Of a DNA stretch of 64,000 bases, positions 25,501-37,927 are shown piece after piece. Position 1 is the stretch's first letter; the number at the start of each line of letters is the position of its first letter. Below the pieces are notes generated by a model. That model saw nothing but the letters and a program-made list of their open reading frames with translations, did not search any database and was not told the origin of the DNA. The translations under genes were made by a program, and so were the position numbers. The stretch is from Ignelater luminosus (Eukaryota; Arthropoda; Insecta; Coleoptera; Elateridae), in assembly GCA_011009095.1 (NCBI GenBank), contig VTPC01091068.1:124001-188000 (forward strand), written 5' to 3'.

Positions 25501-28500
25501 GTGGGAGGAAGTCTAGCTGTTGTTATGAAACAACTAGCATTTTCACAAAATGATAATTTCATACTTTTCATCCTATTATGTGTTATTTCAGTAGAATAGA
25601 CTTTCTGTACTTCAAGTTTTCTTAATTGTTGCAAGCCTTGATTTACTATTTGACTTTCAAATTCTAAAAGATGAGAAGTTGCCTCTATTTTTAATACACT
25701 ATGTCCTACATGAACTTCGCCTGTTACATCTAGAAAATCACTATAGAATGGTTTCTTATGTCTTATTTCAGGTATATTATATTCTCTTAAACTTGTTAGA
25801 ATCATCTCCTTCGAAGGTGGATTGAATTTTGGCATTAGCATGTTATACTTACACACACCTGAAGGGTCACTGGAAGATTCTTCTGAAATATCTAAATTCT
25901 GAGTAAGTTTCATTTTGTTTAGAAAGTTACCAACAGGATCACTACTGGAATGCCCAGATAGTTCACTATCAACGACATTTCCTGAACATTTTTGGTATGA
26001 AGTTAATGAATCTGATTCAGAACTTTTTGAATTGCCTGAAAGTGATTTATGGAATGCTTCTGTTATTTTCACATTTATCTTAGAAGTACCTGGTTTTGAT
26101 ATATAATTGTTAACAATATCATATTTCTCTGCCGCCAATAATGTATCATTCATGTTTTCAGTGAAGTCATTTTCATTTTCAATGTCGTTTTTTATTTCAT
26201 CAAAAAATAATTCATCAGAACTTTGAGAAGATCGCTGAGTGGATAGTTTTTCTTTTATTTTATTATTTTGTTCATTAATGTGATTAGTTGATAAAGCTGC
26301 TTCCTTATCTAAAATATAAAGTTTTCGTTTAGCTTTGTCTACTATATTTTCAATTACAGTCTGATTATTGGAATCATCAACAGCATTTGACATAATTTGT
26401 TCTTCAGATGAGGTTTTGCCATATAATGATGTATTTGCATCTTCTTCAAGGCTGTAATTGTAAAGTTCAAATATACAGAGATGTCTAGAAAAAGTTTAAT
26501 ACAGAATTAATGGCAAACAGTTTACTTCATGTTATGAACAGACAGCAGACAATTGAAATTTAAGTTGTATCAAGTCAACTCAATTGTTAAACATATTCAC
26601 TAGTCACGACATATCTGTAATGTTTCTCTTAGCCTCTTTCTTTGCCTTGCCCACTTAATCGGATTATAAAATTAGTCATCAGTGGCAGTTATCTATCTGC
26701 TGTCTGGTTATGAAGTGTAGGTAGTTGTTAAAATAATAAAAGATTATGAAATAAAGAGGTAGCATCAAATGCTGCATTTGAATCGTTTAACAAATTAAAC
26801 TGGAGAAAAGTCTGCTTTAACATGGAATTAGTAAGCTGTCTGTTACTGTGGCAATATTGTTTCGACTTTTCTTTTCTTTCAAAGCTTACACAAAAAAATG
26901 TTAATTTGATGCATCTGAAGAATCCTCTCCAAGCATCAACTCATTTAAAAATTTTTGAGAGGTCGCTCAAGAATTTTAAAAATTTCGAAAAACAAAAGAA
27001 ATCAATTTTTCTTTTTTGAGATTTTTAGTTTCTCACTAATTCAATCTTTTCTATGTAAGTTGTAGAAAAACATACTAAAATTTGAAGTCAAAATATTAAT
27101 ATGTAAAGGTCGCTCAAAACCATTAAAAGTTTATTGAAATTTATTTTTAAAATTATTGAGCAAACTTTTAATAATAATATTTTGACTTCAAATTTTAGTA
27201 TGTTTCTTTACAACCTACATAGAAAAAATTGAATTAGTGTAAAACTAAAAAACTGAAAAAAGAAAAATTGATTTCTTTTGTTTTTTGAAACCTTTAAAAT
27301 TCTTGAGCGACCTCTCAAAAATTTTTAATTGAGTTGATACTTGGAGAAGACTCTTCAAATGCATCAAATTAACATTTTTTCATGTGAGCTTTAAAAGAAA
27401 AAAAAGTGGGAAGAATATTGCCACCCTACTGTCTGTAGAATAAAGTTAGTGCAAGTATTTCTGAATAATTTTCAAATTTAGAAAATACTAAATAAAACTT
27501 ACTCTGTATTTAATGAGTTCTTCATTAATTCATTAGAAGTACCTGAAAACAATTATTAAGTGAGTTTAAACAATTATAATTCCATATCTTGAAATAATTT
27601 AGAACAAGTAAATGATATTAAAGATTTGGAAGTTACCTACATTGATACATTGAGTCATAAAATCCACATTAAAAATTGTGCAAGAGAAGGATTATAAGAC
27701 ATTGGAATGGGTATTACGGAATAGTAAATATTTTGATGTAAAGACGACGCTACTACTTTATAATATGTACGTTTGTTCTAAGCTGGAATATGCGACAGTC
27801 ATTTGGAACTCACGTATGTTAACGATTTAGACGTTATTGAAAAGGTTAGAAAGCGATTTCTAAGGTCCTTATACTTCAAAAGGTACAAAGTCTTTCCTAA
27901 TTTTAGAAATCATATTTCTTATAATGATCAGCTGAAGACATTTGATATGAAAAAACTTAGTACACACCGGAGTTTGATGTCACTTTCTACTGTATATAAA
28001 ATTTTAAATAATCATTTGGACTGTCCAATAGTACTTAGTAAAATAAATTTGTATGTGCCTAATTTGAGATTAAAAAGACGTAATCCCTTTTTCAAAGTTT
28101 CAAGTTTTTTCTCACCTCTCGATTTAGCTCTGGATGATGTAAATATTTTAATACAAAGATTTGATCTTGATTTACATTGTGATAAGTTGGAAGCACTTTT
28201 ACAATTTTGAGTAGCTTTTTAAAAAATTTTCTTAGTTAATATTCTAGTTTATGTTGTTTGTTGTTTGTATACTATTATATTTATGTGTTGTTATATTTAG
28301 ATATGCATGTTTTATACTTTTATCACTGTTTTGTTTTGTTTTTTGTAATTTCTTATGTGAATAGACAATTTGTCTGTATAGGAAATATATAAATAAAAAA
28401 AATAAATAAATAATAACAGCAGTTATCAATATAATTGCAACTTTATGTTGAAAGCATCTGTCTCAAACATGTACACTTAAAAATGTAAGGCAACCCAATA

Positions 28501-31500
28501 GGATTCAACATGTTTACCATAGTTTTGTTATTTTATTTATTTGTGAGTAAACAAAACTAAATTGTTTCATATTTCAAAAGTTACTAAACCATGAAAAGCT
28601 AGAAATACTTATTGAAATAAGAATCCTTACCTTCAAAATTATCACAAAGTTTCCTGCTTGATGTATTTGCTGCATCACTATTTTTTATAATCTGAGATTT
28701 AATTCTATCTGATATAAATTCTACATCATTTTCATTCTCAGCATTTGCATCTTCAATTATCTTTACAGGAGTAGTAACAGCTGCCAGTGGTAAACTCATA
28801 TCTACTTCATTGTCTTCATCACTTTCTTCTCTATCTTTAGGAGCTTGTGATAAAATGCTACCTTCTTCAGGAGCCATATTATCTCCTAAATCGATAAGTA
28901 CCTCTAATAAATCTTTTGCATCTGTATCATTAAGATTACTAAAAGTTTTGTCAAGCATACTGACACTATCATCAAATTCATCTGTAGTATTACCACTTAT
29001 CATGGTATATGAAGGATTTTTACAATTCAGTGGAGAATGGCTTTCTATATAAGAGGCATTTAAAATATTTTTTACTCTAGGAGTTTCAGCAGGATATACA
29101 GACATGTTTTTATCAACTTTATAGTCTTCATTAATTTTAGATACTAATCTTTGTTTTAAAGTTTCTTTAAATAGATTATGTGAATCAGTCGGGGGTATAT
29201 TAACTCTATTTTGTGAAAGGCATTGAGAAATTTCTGAACATTCATCTTTATTTCTTCGTCTTTGCATTTCGTCATCCCATAAAGCAGCAATACCAGGATT
29301 TTTTCCAACCTGTCCTCCAATTACTTCTAATCTGTTAACTATATGTTCTGCTAACCCATCAGCTTCTATATGACAAGTGCTAACTTTGTGTATATGTGAA
29401 GGTAAGAAACGTTCTTCTGGAGCATTTGGTTGTGGATTTTCAGGATCTATTCGATACCAAACTTCAGAAAGTGATATGTAATTCATGCCATGCAAATTAT
29501 AGTCAATCATAAATTGTAATATAAATGGGATGTGTGCTTCATGTAACTGATAAACTTTCCCCAAGATACTTCCATTTTGTAGCAAATTACAAGCTTTCTT
29601 CATAAATAATGGATTGTAAAAGTAAATTTTTAAAAATTGATGTTCTCTAGAGTGATATCCATAAAAGGGTCTACAAGTAGAAATTATTATTTAGAACTTA
29701 CTCTTAAAAAATTTATGAGCATTGCATATTTAAATATGACAATATTGGAAGGAAATTATTTAAAAGAAGTTATAATGAAAATTTAAGAAACAAAACTGCT
29801 AATATAGCATAAGATATGTAATTACAATATACCAATAATGGAAAAGATATATATAAAACAGCGTAACTTACATTCCCGATACATGTACAATTTTGTAAAC
29901 ATGTTGCGCCATTGAAGAAGCTTGAGCAAGTGCAATGTTTATAGCTTGATCCAACTTGGTAGCAACTTGATACATCATAGAAGTGGGATTTTCTGAGCTT
30001 TCGAATGGTATGTATATATAAGGAAATACGCCATGAATATGTAAACATGTTTTGCAACCTAAGTATAAAAAGATGGTATTCAGAAAGTTATGAAAATATT
30101 ATTTATATTGTTCATAATAAAAATTAAAACATAAATATAACTTAATTTACTATACTCTTAAGAATTACGGTTAATGTTAATTTATGATTTTTCCACTTTC
30201 CTCATGTGTTCATTCATTGCAGCAGCTTACATTTAAAAATCTTACAATTTTTTGTCAATTTTATTGAGTTTCTTCTCTATTTTATGTTATCATAACTATA
30301 CTCATAGGCAAAAGAATAATTATTGTTTATAGATATTCATCTCGTACCTTAGGTGCTATAGTAATTTAGTTCAGACTACAACGTATGGTGGCGCTGCAGA
30401 AATTTTTGATTTGAAATTGAGGAGCCTAATGGCAATAAATTATTGTTGTTTGTTTTTTTTGTTTACGAAGTCGATGTGTCAATTGCATTAGTTAACTTTT
30501 AAAAATGGTTAGAAAATAATGTATTTGTATTTACTTATAATTATCTATACACTAGAAGTATAAAGCTAAAAGTAGGTGCAAATACACAAGTAAGTCATTT
30601 TTTCATTCATTTCAAATTTTTCAAATTGAATGACAATTTATTATAAGTTCAAATGAAAAGATATGTTAGTGGATTAATCTAAGACATTTAATTTTGTTTC
30701 CCAGGTTACCTTGATAAGACAAATAAGTAAACACCTGTTACAAATTACTATTGTGCAACAAACAAAAATAGTAAGTTTTTAATTTTTTGGCATACAGCAT
30801 CTTTCTTCAAGTTTGCAATAGATATAATGAACAAAAACCTTAATACAAAGAAAATGTACTCTTTATAAGTTTTTGGTTTTTGCAAAACTTCCAATCACTT
30901 GAAGACGCATTATTTCTTCATTAAGAAATGACGAAATTCCGAATCCGTTAAACATTCATGTTAGCGTTTTATTGCAGGTGTAATTCAAACTTGGAACTTC
31001 ATCATTTTCTTCTACTACAAAAATAATGCATCTTTTAGAATTCTCTGTATTACTGTTAGTAGTTAATGGAGTACCAAGATTCTATTACCATTATTGGCAG
31101 TTTTGCAAAAACAAAACAATTTTTTGTACACTTAAGTTTTTTGTCCTATAGTGAACTTAATCGAAGAACAAATTAATAATTAAAAACCACCATCAAAAAC
31201 AATTTAAATTTACCGCCAAGTGCACATTTTAAAATTAGTTCCAGACTACAATGTATGGTGACTGAAATCACAACTATTCTAAGGCTGATGACAGCATATA
31301 GTTATTATTAGATTCCCTGAAAAGTTTAAGACCAATAAACAAAAGTTTGGAGATAAAATAATTTTATTTAAAAAGAACCTTTAAGCCAGTGAATCAATCA
31401 AATAATTAAATTTACTTATTTATTGTCCAGTTAATGATAATTTTCAAACTATTGTACCTCAAAAGTTAACTTTTTTGTTAAGTTGTTCAACCATTATTTG

Positions 31501-34500
31501 TTTTAATGAAAAAACCTCTGGCTGGTTTCAGATAGATGGAGCACTGGTAATCAATAGCCTCTTGACAAGGAATTTTTTAAGACATAACTTTACAAACAAG
31601 ATGATCTGAACTCAGACACAAACCAATAAATTAGCCCCCAATGATTTATTTGGAGAAAAATATCACTCTTCAATTCTGGGTAAATGTGTCGTTCAATAAA
31701 CTAAGATCAATGCACATTTTTAATGTGATAAGAATGCTACAAAAAACTATGTGAACTCACTATAAAAATTTTTTGTGATTTTCTTCTTTTTTTTGTAATA
31801 AATATTTTAATAAATAGCATATTCAATAACAGTTTTTTTAATTACATCATGTCCGACAAAAACATTATTAGCTATTTTTTTGGTTCCTCTCAAAATTATA
31901 GCATACTAAATTATGCAAATTACATTAACATTGTTATATCTTTGTTATTATTTAAAATACATATTATAACAAATTATATACAGAGCATAAGCAATCGATA
32001 GCAAGCTCTGCAGTGCATGATTCTACTTCATTACTACGTACAAAAACAGCACTAAAAATCTCCTACTACTTATACTTTTTTTTATAAGCCATTAAAGTTC
32101 TTCCCAACATGCTCTTATAATACCATAATATTTATTTGTAACATCAAATAATTGAAAAATTAAAAACATAGCAGTTGTATCAGCATTTCTGTTAGTTTCT
32201 AAAATGTGTCTTTATGGCAACATATTTTATATTCCATGGAGTTCTTGAAAATATTGCCATCTCGATTGCTAGAATTTTCTATTTAGTGGTAAAGATATTG
32301 CTCATCAATCAGTTTGACAAATCTTGAAATTTCCTGCACAATAATAATTGCAAATTGTTTTTAAGATTATTCAGTAACCATAGGTGTCAGCCATTACGCA
32401 GTTTACAGTATACTCAAGAATGGCAATCTACATGCATATCATTTTGTGCGAGTGCAAGATATACTACTGAAGGATTATCCGGTACGCCTGCAATAGTGCC
32501 AATGGCTAATTAATCAATTGCAAAATAATTCTAATTTCATAAGTAATATTATATGGACCGATGAAGCCATGTTCACCCAAGGTGGAGTTTTTAACTTCTG
32601 TAGTAACTATCAATGGGCCCACGAGAAAACAACGTAGCCATCAATGGCATTTCAGTGTCAACATGTGGACAAAAATGCTGAATACTCAATACCAGTGTTT
32701 TTGCCAGATCATCTAAATGCAGATAATTACTTGCTTTGTTAGACATCTTCCCTTGACCATAAGAAGAATGTGGCTTCAGCAAGATGGCGCCTCAGTTCCT
32801 TGGGGAATTGAAAGAAGGCATTGGATGGACAATCAATTTCCAGAGAGATGCATTAGTCAATATGGTCCTGTAGCATGGTCACCTTGTTCACCAGACCTGA
32901 CCCCGCTAGATTTCTTTTTATGGTGTTTTATAAAAGCACGCGTATATCAAACTCCGGTTGACAATGTAGGTGATCTACACAATAGAATAATCAATACATT
33001 TTCAGCAGTTAATGCAGATATGTTGCAAAATTTGACCGGCAGCGTTACAGAATGTGCCACAAAATGCATAGCTAATGATGGCGGTCATGTAGAACATTTA
33101 ATTTAATCCCTTAACGTAGTTTTCTACTAATTGTTATTTAGTAATTATTGTTATAAAAGTTCTTCAAGTTGTAATATTAAAGTGTTACTTCTTTTTTCTA
33201 ATTTATCTATCATTGTTTTTGAAACAACACATTCTACTAAAAAAAAGGTAACTCTAGTCCGGCTAACAAAACTACACTTGGTAACTATTTGATTTTTTAT
33301 TACACCATAAAGGGGTTGTACACTTTGCAGTCAGAGTTTAATTTTCTAGTATTCCACAAAATGCAAGGAAATATTTGATTTTTCTAACATTTTTCAGACG
33401 CAATTAACAAAAATACTAATCGGCTGATTTGTAGAATGTTTAGATTTTGCTAAACTGAAAGTGTTTGAATTTTATTTACCTCTATCTGACTATTGTTATT
33501 AATTTTGTTCGTACTTATCACGGCATGATAAATAACAAATTCTTTTTGGTTTAAGTAAAAAATCCTTTATTTTCAATGAACATCATTATCTTATATTTAT
33601 CTAAAACAAGTTAATTTAATAATAGTCTACTATTATGAATACCTACATACTATTTACATTTTTCAGTTTGAATAGCATTGTAGAAGAAACTAGTCAATAA
33701 TGTCAAACTCATTTTTTTTGACTAACTTTTTTGTTATTACTTGCAAATAAAGTTAAAAAGCAGTGTATAAGAATACTTATTGTTGAAGTTTTATTGGTTA
33801 AGATTTAACCTAATACTTGATAGTGACAATGTGCAGTGATGTGGTTATTATGGTTACCCTTGCAGAATATGTTCGTTTGGTTGCAAATTCTTAGGCATCT
33901 TAGATAAAATAAATTCTTCAACAGCCTACAGTGTTGCCTGTTTTAGAAATCGAAACCGGCTTGTATATCTCTCAAAGAAACCATCAGAGGCAAAAATGCT
34001 ATTAAACTTTTTTACACATTTTTCATCGTAGAATGTCATGGTGCAGAGCTTTAACTAGCAATTGGTTACACCCTGTATATTCTGAAAGTTGACAAAACAA
34101 AAAATTCAGATACATCAAACTACTACGATTGCCATTTAAAAGAATTACCTTTTTTTTGTTATAACTAGAAGACAATTGAACAAAACCAAAACTTAAGAGC
34201 GGTTACTTTATTCTAGACATCAAACCATACAAAAATTTCCCAAACAATTTTTTCAAATAACAAAGATACACCCACTTGACAAAACTTAAAGATCAGTTTT
34301 TGCCTGTAACTTATAAAAACAACAAAAGATATTTAAATTATGATTGCATCAAGAAGTAGATAAGGAACATGTGATCAGTTTTTTTCTAGCTCTTCTAGTT
34401 TCTGAGATCTCTCCTATATTCATCTACAATTTGGGCCATCCTGTAAGTAAGACTTACTGTGTCGAGCATGGATATTACTATGCTTGGTCTGCAAACATGA

Positions 34501-36469
34501 GAGATTGAGCAGATCATTTACCTCCCCTGTAATGTACATTACTTTTTCTACTGTCAACTCCAATTTAATAGAAAATTCTATTATAACCTTTTATCATAAC
34601 AGAGAACAACAAACTATCATGGATTTTGTATCCTTTAATTATTTTTAGATTATTTTAACTATTAATACCATTAATAGATAAGAAATATTTGTAACTGGTA
34701 AAAAAAAGACAGAGTTTGTTGTAGCCCCAAAGTGCACATCATCTATGGTCACAATATTATAATCTATATTTCTTAAATATTATTAGATACTATTGGTTGT
34801 TGCTATGGAAGTGACATACAAAATTATTTACCATCCTAAGGAAATACGAAGACAATAACAACCTACTTACCAGAAAGGTAGTAGAAAAAATAAATTTAAA
34901 ACAAAATAGAATTTAAAAATCAAAAGTAAAATTTAGCAACAAAACCAACATAAATCAAATCCAGACAGCTAATATGTTCAATTGTTTATAGAAATACATT
35001 CAGAAATCTTGAAGAATGTTTCCAAGAAACAGCGCCCTCTTTCGCCTAGTCGCATATGCACATAAAAAAATATAATACATAATAATATTAATAGTAATAA
35101 ATAAACATTACATTCTTACACTGATTGAGACACAAGTTGTTTACATTGGATTTTAGTGTTTTGGAGTATTTTTTGAGGTTACATATATATTTNNNNNNNN
35201 NNGACATTTTTAACAGAGCTTCACAATTAAAAAATGGTAGATTTCTGAAGAACGAATACAACTTGCTGTAATTTTCTTTACAGGAAAATATTTGTCATAT
35301 TTTCAATTAATCATTCTGTTTTTCAAAACAATCGTAAGAAAATTACCATTGTTATATCATGAAATATCTGTTTCAAAATAGTTCAGTGTATGGTTCATGT
35401 TAAAAATGCAAATTTTAACAGCCAAAACCAAGGGCGCCTGGCTTGCAAAAACAATTAAAAGTATACAAGAAAAATAATTCTGCAGGCGCCATTGGCCAAA
35501 ACCTACAAATTTAGTGCCGCTACGTATAAAGGACATTAATAAATATATATATTCAAATTTTCAAGAAAACTTATTTTCTAGGTATGTTTGCTTGGGAATG
35601 TTCTTAAAGAAGTCAAGTGTAGACTGAAAGTCAGCTTAAACCAATTAAAGTTTTTTGGGTATTTAGGTTCCTTATTAGTGCGTAGAAATTGTAGAGTTTC
35701 AAGAAATTGAGATTAGTTAGATTAAGGCAAAAAGATGAAACCGTCAGGTTTACGAAGCACTTGTATAAGTACATATAACAAAGCAGATCATGGATCCTAC
35801 ATCGCTAACCAGTAAATATAATGTGTAGTTTAATTTATAAAAGGTTAGTTTTTGGTTTTGATATTAGATTTCTGACAAAATATAACATGTCTGTTATTCC
35901 AAAACAGAATGCTATACAAGTAATTTAGCTAATAGACAAGAAAGAAGAAAGGTAAGTTAAATAATGTTCTAGTAATCCAATGCACCTGGAAAATTATTAG
36001 TGACGGTACATCTTGCTTATAGTTGGATGTTATATTTCTCTGTCATTCTTTAAATTCAGATTTTATAAAGTGATGCCACAGAATCTAAATGCAAGCTTAC
36101 ACAATGATACCAATTTGGTTGTAATATAATATTAATTTGCACACATATAAAATATAAACAGAAATATAACTAATGGTAATAGCAAGTAGCTTTAGTTGTC
36201 TTTTTACTTTTATTATAGTTAACGGCTTGTTGTACAAACATTTTCATATACCTCAAGTTTCATTACTACTAAACGTAACAGTCTACATTTCTAACAATGT
36301 ATTATGCATTTCATTATATACCTGTTTCAGAAGAACCAAAGATACGAATAATAGGAACTTGATTAATAGATGATCCACGAAAATCTGAATACATAGAATC
36401 TAATCCTTGAATAGGAGGACTCATATAAAAGTCTACTGTAAAAATCTTAACCAATGACATCTTTTTCAT
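19501..36469 (-). CDS. REV3: REV3, DNA polymerase zeta catalytic subunit
   Basis: B-family polymerase that extends past DNA lesions in translesion synthesis, with REV7 and POLD2/3-type subunits in the nucleus. Nine exons: 36322-36469, 29872-30058, 28631-29670, 27503-27542 (40-bp microexon), 23325-26451, 20338-20528, 20025-20252, 19718-19949, 19501-19653. Total 1781 residues, compact beside human (about 3130). Exons 1-3 hold the conserved N-terminal domain (HGVFPYIYIPF, HEAHIPFILQFMIDYNLHGMN). Mid-protein LMPKFNPPSKEMI matches the REV7-binding segment. Polymerase motifs are DFQSLYPSIIIAYN (A), NVTYGYTAANFSGRMP (B) and YGDTDSVFV (C). The tail has two cysteine clusters, CVACNKKSQQGLCAEC and CDSCAGHPTNMQC-x5-C, the second being the expected iron-sulphur site. 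Two start codons compete: 36469 (preceded directly by a stop) and 36460, whose MSLVKIFTVDFYM aligns with the human start and has better context. Confidence 0.96.
20529..21229. other. REV3 intron 5, 3' part, no gene seen
   Basis: AT-rich intron DNA between exon 6 and the tandem repeat block. Nothing recognisable was found. Confidence 0.4.
21230..22290. repeat. Degenerate tandem repeat, about 200-bp units
   Basis: At least three diverged units share acttgaattttaa, aaacctttat, caacaaatactttaatttg, aagttgcctaaaata and ttcttgaatttc. Clear units lie around 21290-21690 (split by an insertion), 21975-22120 and 22165-22280. The spacing between the last two is about 190 bp. It lies in REV3 intron 5. 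Confidence 0.6.
21349..21636. mobile_element. GC-rich 288-bp insertion with 8-bp duplication
   Basis: ttagtttg occurs immediately on both sides (21341-21348 and 21637-21644), and related repeat units at about 22040 and 22230 lack the intervening 288 bp. This marks a clean insertion. The insert is far more GC-rich than its surroundings. Its ends, tttcgtcgtc and gatgatga, are weakly inverted-complementary (TCGTCGTC versus TCATCATC). Eight-base duplications are typical of hAT-type transposition. Open frames run through it on both strands, but none matches a family I know. Confidence 0.65.
22291..23324. other. REV3 intron 5, 5' part, no gene seen
   Basis: AT-rich intron DNA between the tandem repeat and exon 5. 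The frame at 22822-23019 is low-complexity hydrophobic sequence and is not regarded as a gene. Confidence 0.4.
26840..27430. mobile_element. Foldback element in REV3 intron 4
   Basis: Two arms of about 250-280 bp (left about 26845-27105, right about 27165-27425) are near-perfect inverted copies, sharing agaggtcgctcaagaatttt, aaacatactaaaatttgaag and atgttaatttgatgcat. A short loop lies around 27110-27165. No coding capacity. Confidence 0.75.
27640..28420 (+). pseudogene. 5'-truncated LINE reverse transcriptase remnant
   Basis: The 3' end of a non-LTR retrotransposon ORF2, probably Jockey/I-like. The frame from about 27735 reads TTLLLYNMYVCSKLEYATVIWNS, then shifts by one base near 27820 and continues as DLDVIEKVRKRFLRSLYFKR to a stop at 28208-28210. 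The LEYA.VIWN and VRKRFLR blocks are the usual C-terminal thumb region of these elements. A run of aaataaataaat at about 28390-28415 is a plausible 3' tail. Sense orientation is opposite to the host gene REV3. Confidence 0.75.
30059..32379. other. REV3 intron 1, distal part
   Basis: AT-rich intron DNA. A 24-bp phrase, agttcagactacaacgtatggtg, at about 30372 recurs with few changes at about 31241, so an 870-bp segment is bracketed by a short direct repeat. No gene was seen. Confidence 0.35.
32380..33106 (+). pseudogene. DD41D-type mariner-like transposase pseudogene
   Basis: A decayed transposase on the strand opposite to REV3. Upstream scraps with stops and shifts (HYAVYSILKNGNLHAYHFVRVQ, IIWTDEAMFTQGG) precede the open C-terminal part at 32717-33106, with WLQQDGA (second Asp), PVAWSPCSPDLTPLDFFLW (third Asp) and a helical tail ending HVEHLI. 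Forty-one residues separate the last two Asp, which fits the DD41D group of the Tc1/mariner superfamily. Terminal repeats were not located. Confidence 0.75.
33107..36321. other. REV3 intron 1, proximal part with assembly gap
   Basis: AT-rich intron DNA. Phrases caccctgtata (about 34070) and catcctgta (about 34440) look like right ends of MITEs, without matching left ends. A mildly inverted ggcgcc-bearing pair lies at 35428-35510. No gene was seen. Confidence 0.35.
35193..35202. other. Assembly gap (10 N)
   Basis: Ten N characters between acatatatattt and gacattttt. This is probably a scaffold join or unresolved AT repeat; its true length is unknown. Confidence 0.95.
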
Positions 36470-37927
36470 TTAATACATGACTGTTTTTATAATATATACA
36501 ACAGTACAATAATCATACTGCTGAAATCCATTTCAACAACAGAATTAAACAAACAACAAAAAACGAACTAATAAAACTACTTTCTAGGTTATATTTTTCC
36601 CAGTGATCGTGTTCGCGTTCCTTTTATTTTTGACAAGACCAACAAGACAAAGCAACGTTGCCGAATCATTTGTAATATAGGGCGATGCTAAATAAATGGT
36701 ACAGACTTTTCTTATGGTCATAAGACTTGAGACTTTATTAATGTGAGAGATCTTTATTTGACAAATTCTAATGGAGAAGGGAATGGTAAAAGTGTTTTAT
36801 TTTCCCCAACTTCTAGCAGTTAGAAGGTCTGCTTCATAAAACCATAGTGATAAAACCGATAAGCTTGATCTTAAAATATGGCAGCAGGTTAGAAGTTACT
36901 AATAAACCTTGTGTTGACAATTAAATTTGATAAAATTAAAACCAACGTAAACATTTTGAAAAAAATTAAGAAAACTAGTATTAAAAACTAAAAACATAAA
37001 TAATTCTGGAAACAAGACTACAAAATTAACGAACTCTTGAAATGTCATTATTACATCTTAAATAATAGGCATCCAAGAACCAGTGTTACCATTACCTATC
37101 ATGCTGCATTAGTCACATTTATTCTGAACAATTATTTTCTCGATCTCATGGTAGTAAAGAGTAAACTGTCTGAATGTCCATCAATATTTCAAAATATTTT
37201 TTGACAAGTCCTCAATACTTCGGTTAGTGGTAAATGCGTACTAGCAATTTTTATAACTTATATTAAACAACCTGTAAGAACTGTTAATTTGAAATTTAAT
37301 TCAAATTGAATTTGTCAGTACACATTTACTCCTATAACCAACAATAGAAAATCTTGACAGTTCAAATAAAAATCAAATAAACTATAAAACAGAAATGAGT
37401 TCTGTTTGATATTTAATTTGTTACACAAATAGTTATTTTTGTATTAGGTGCGGGAATCAGTGTTTTTTTGTAGCGCATGAGAATGGCTTTTGACGGTTGT
37501 AGAAAAAAGCATTTTCACTATCTGTCAAGAAACCTAACATGTAATAGTTATTTCATACTAGTAACGTAATTTTTTTGAATCACTTGATAGAAATGTATAT
37601 GGCTGTTACCTTTCAAGCTTTTAGGGTTTTGTATAATTATGATTTTAATTAGAATTCCTTGATCCATTAGGCAATAAAATGCATTTCATTTTATTTCATA
37701 TTTTTTTTAGTAAAATTTTAATTAATACACATTAATATTTGTGTCGATATTTGCGTGAACGTTTGACTTTAAATGTAAAGTTCAAATTCAAATTCGAAAA
37801 TTATTGCAGCCAATATTAATGTATTAAAAGTTACTAGACAAGTCTGAGAAAGAACCTCAGGAAGAAATGTCATTTTATTGGCGTTCTCTAATAACTGATA
37901 AAAATTATTTTATATATATGACATACA
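36470..37927. other. Upstream region of REV3
   Basis: Should hold the REV3 5' untranslated region and promoter. No motif is clear enough to annotate. Confidence 0.35.

Noticed and set aside
34070-34450. MITE between caccctgtata and catcctgta
   Set aside because: Both phrases point the same way (right ends), so they cannot be the two ends of one element.
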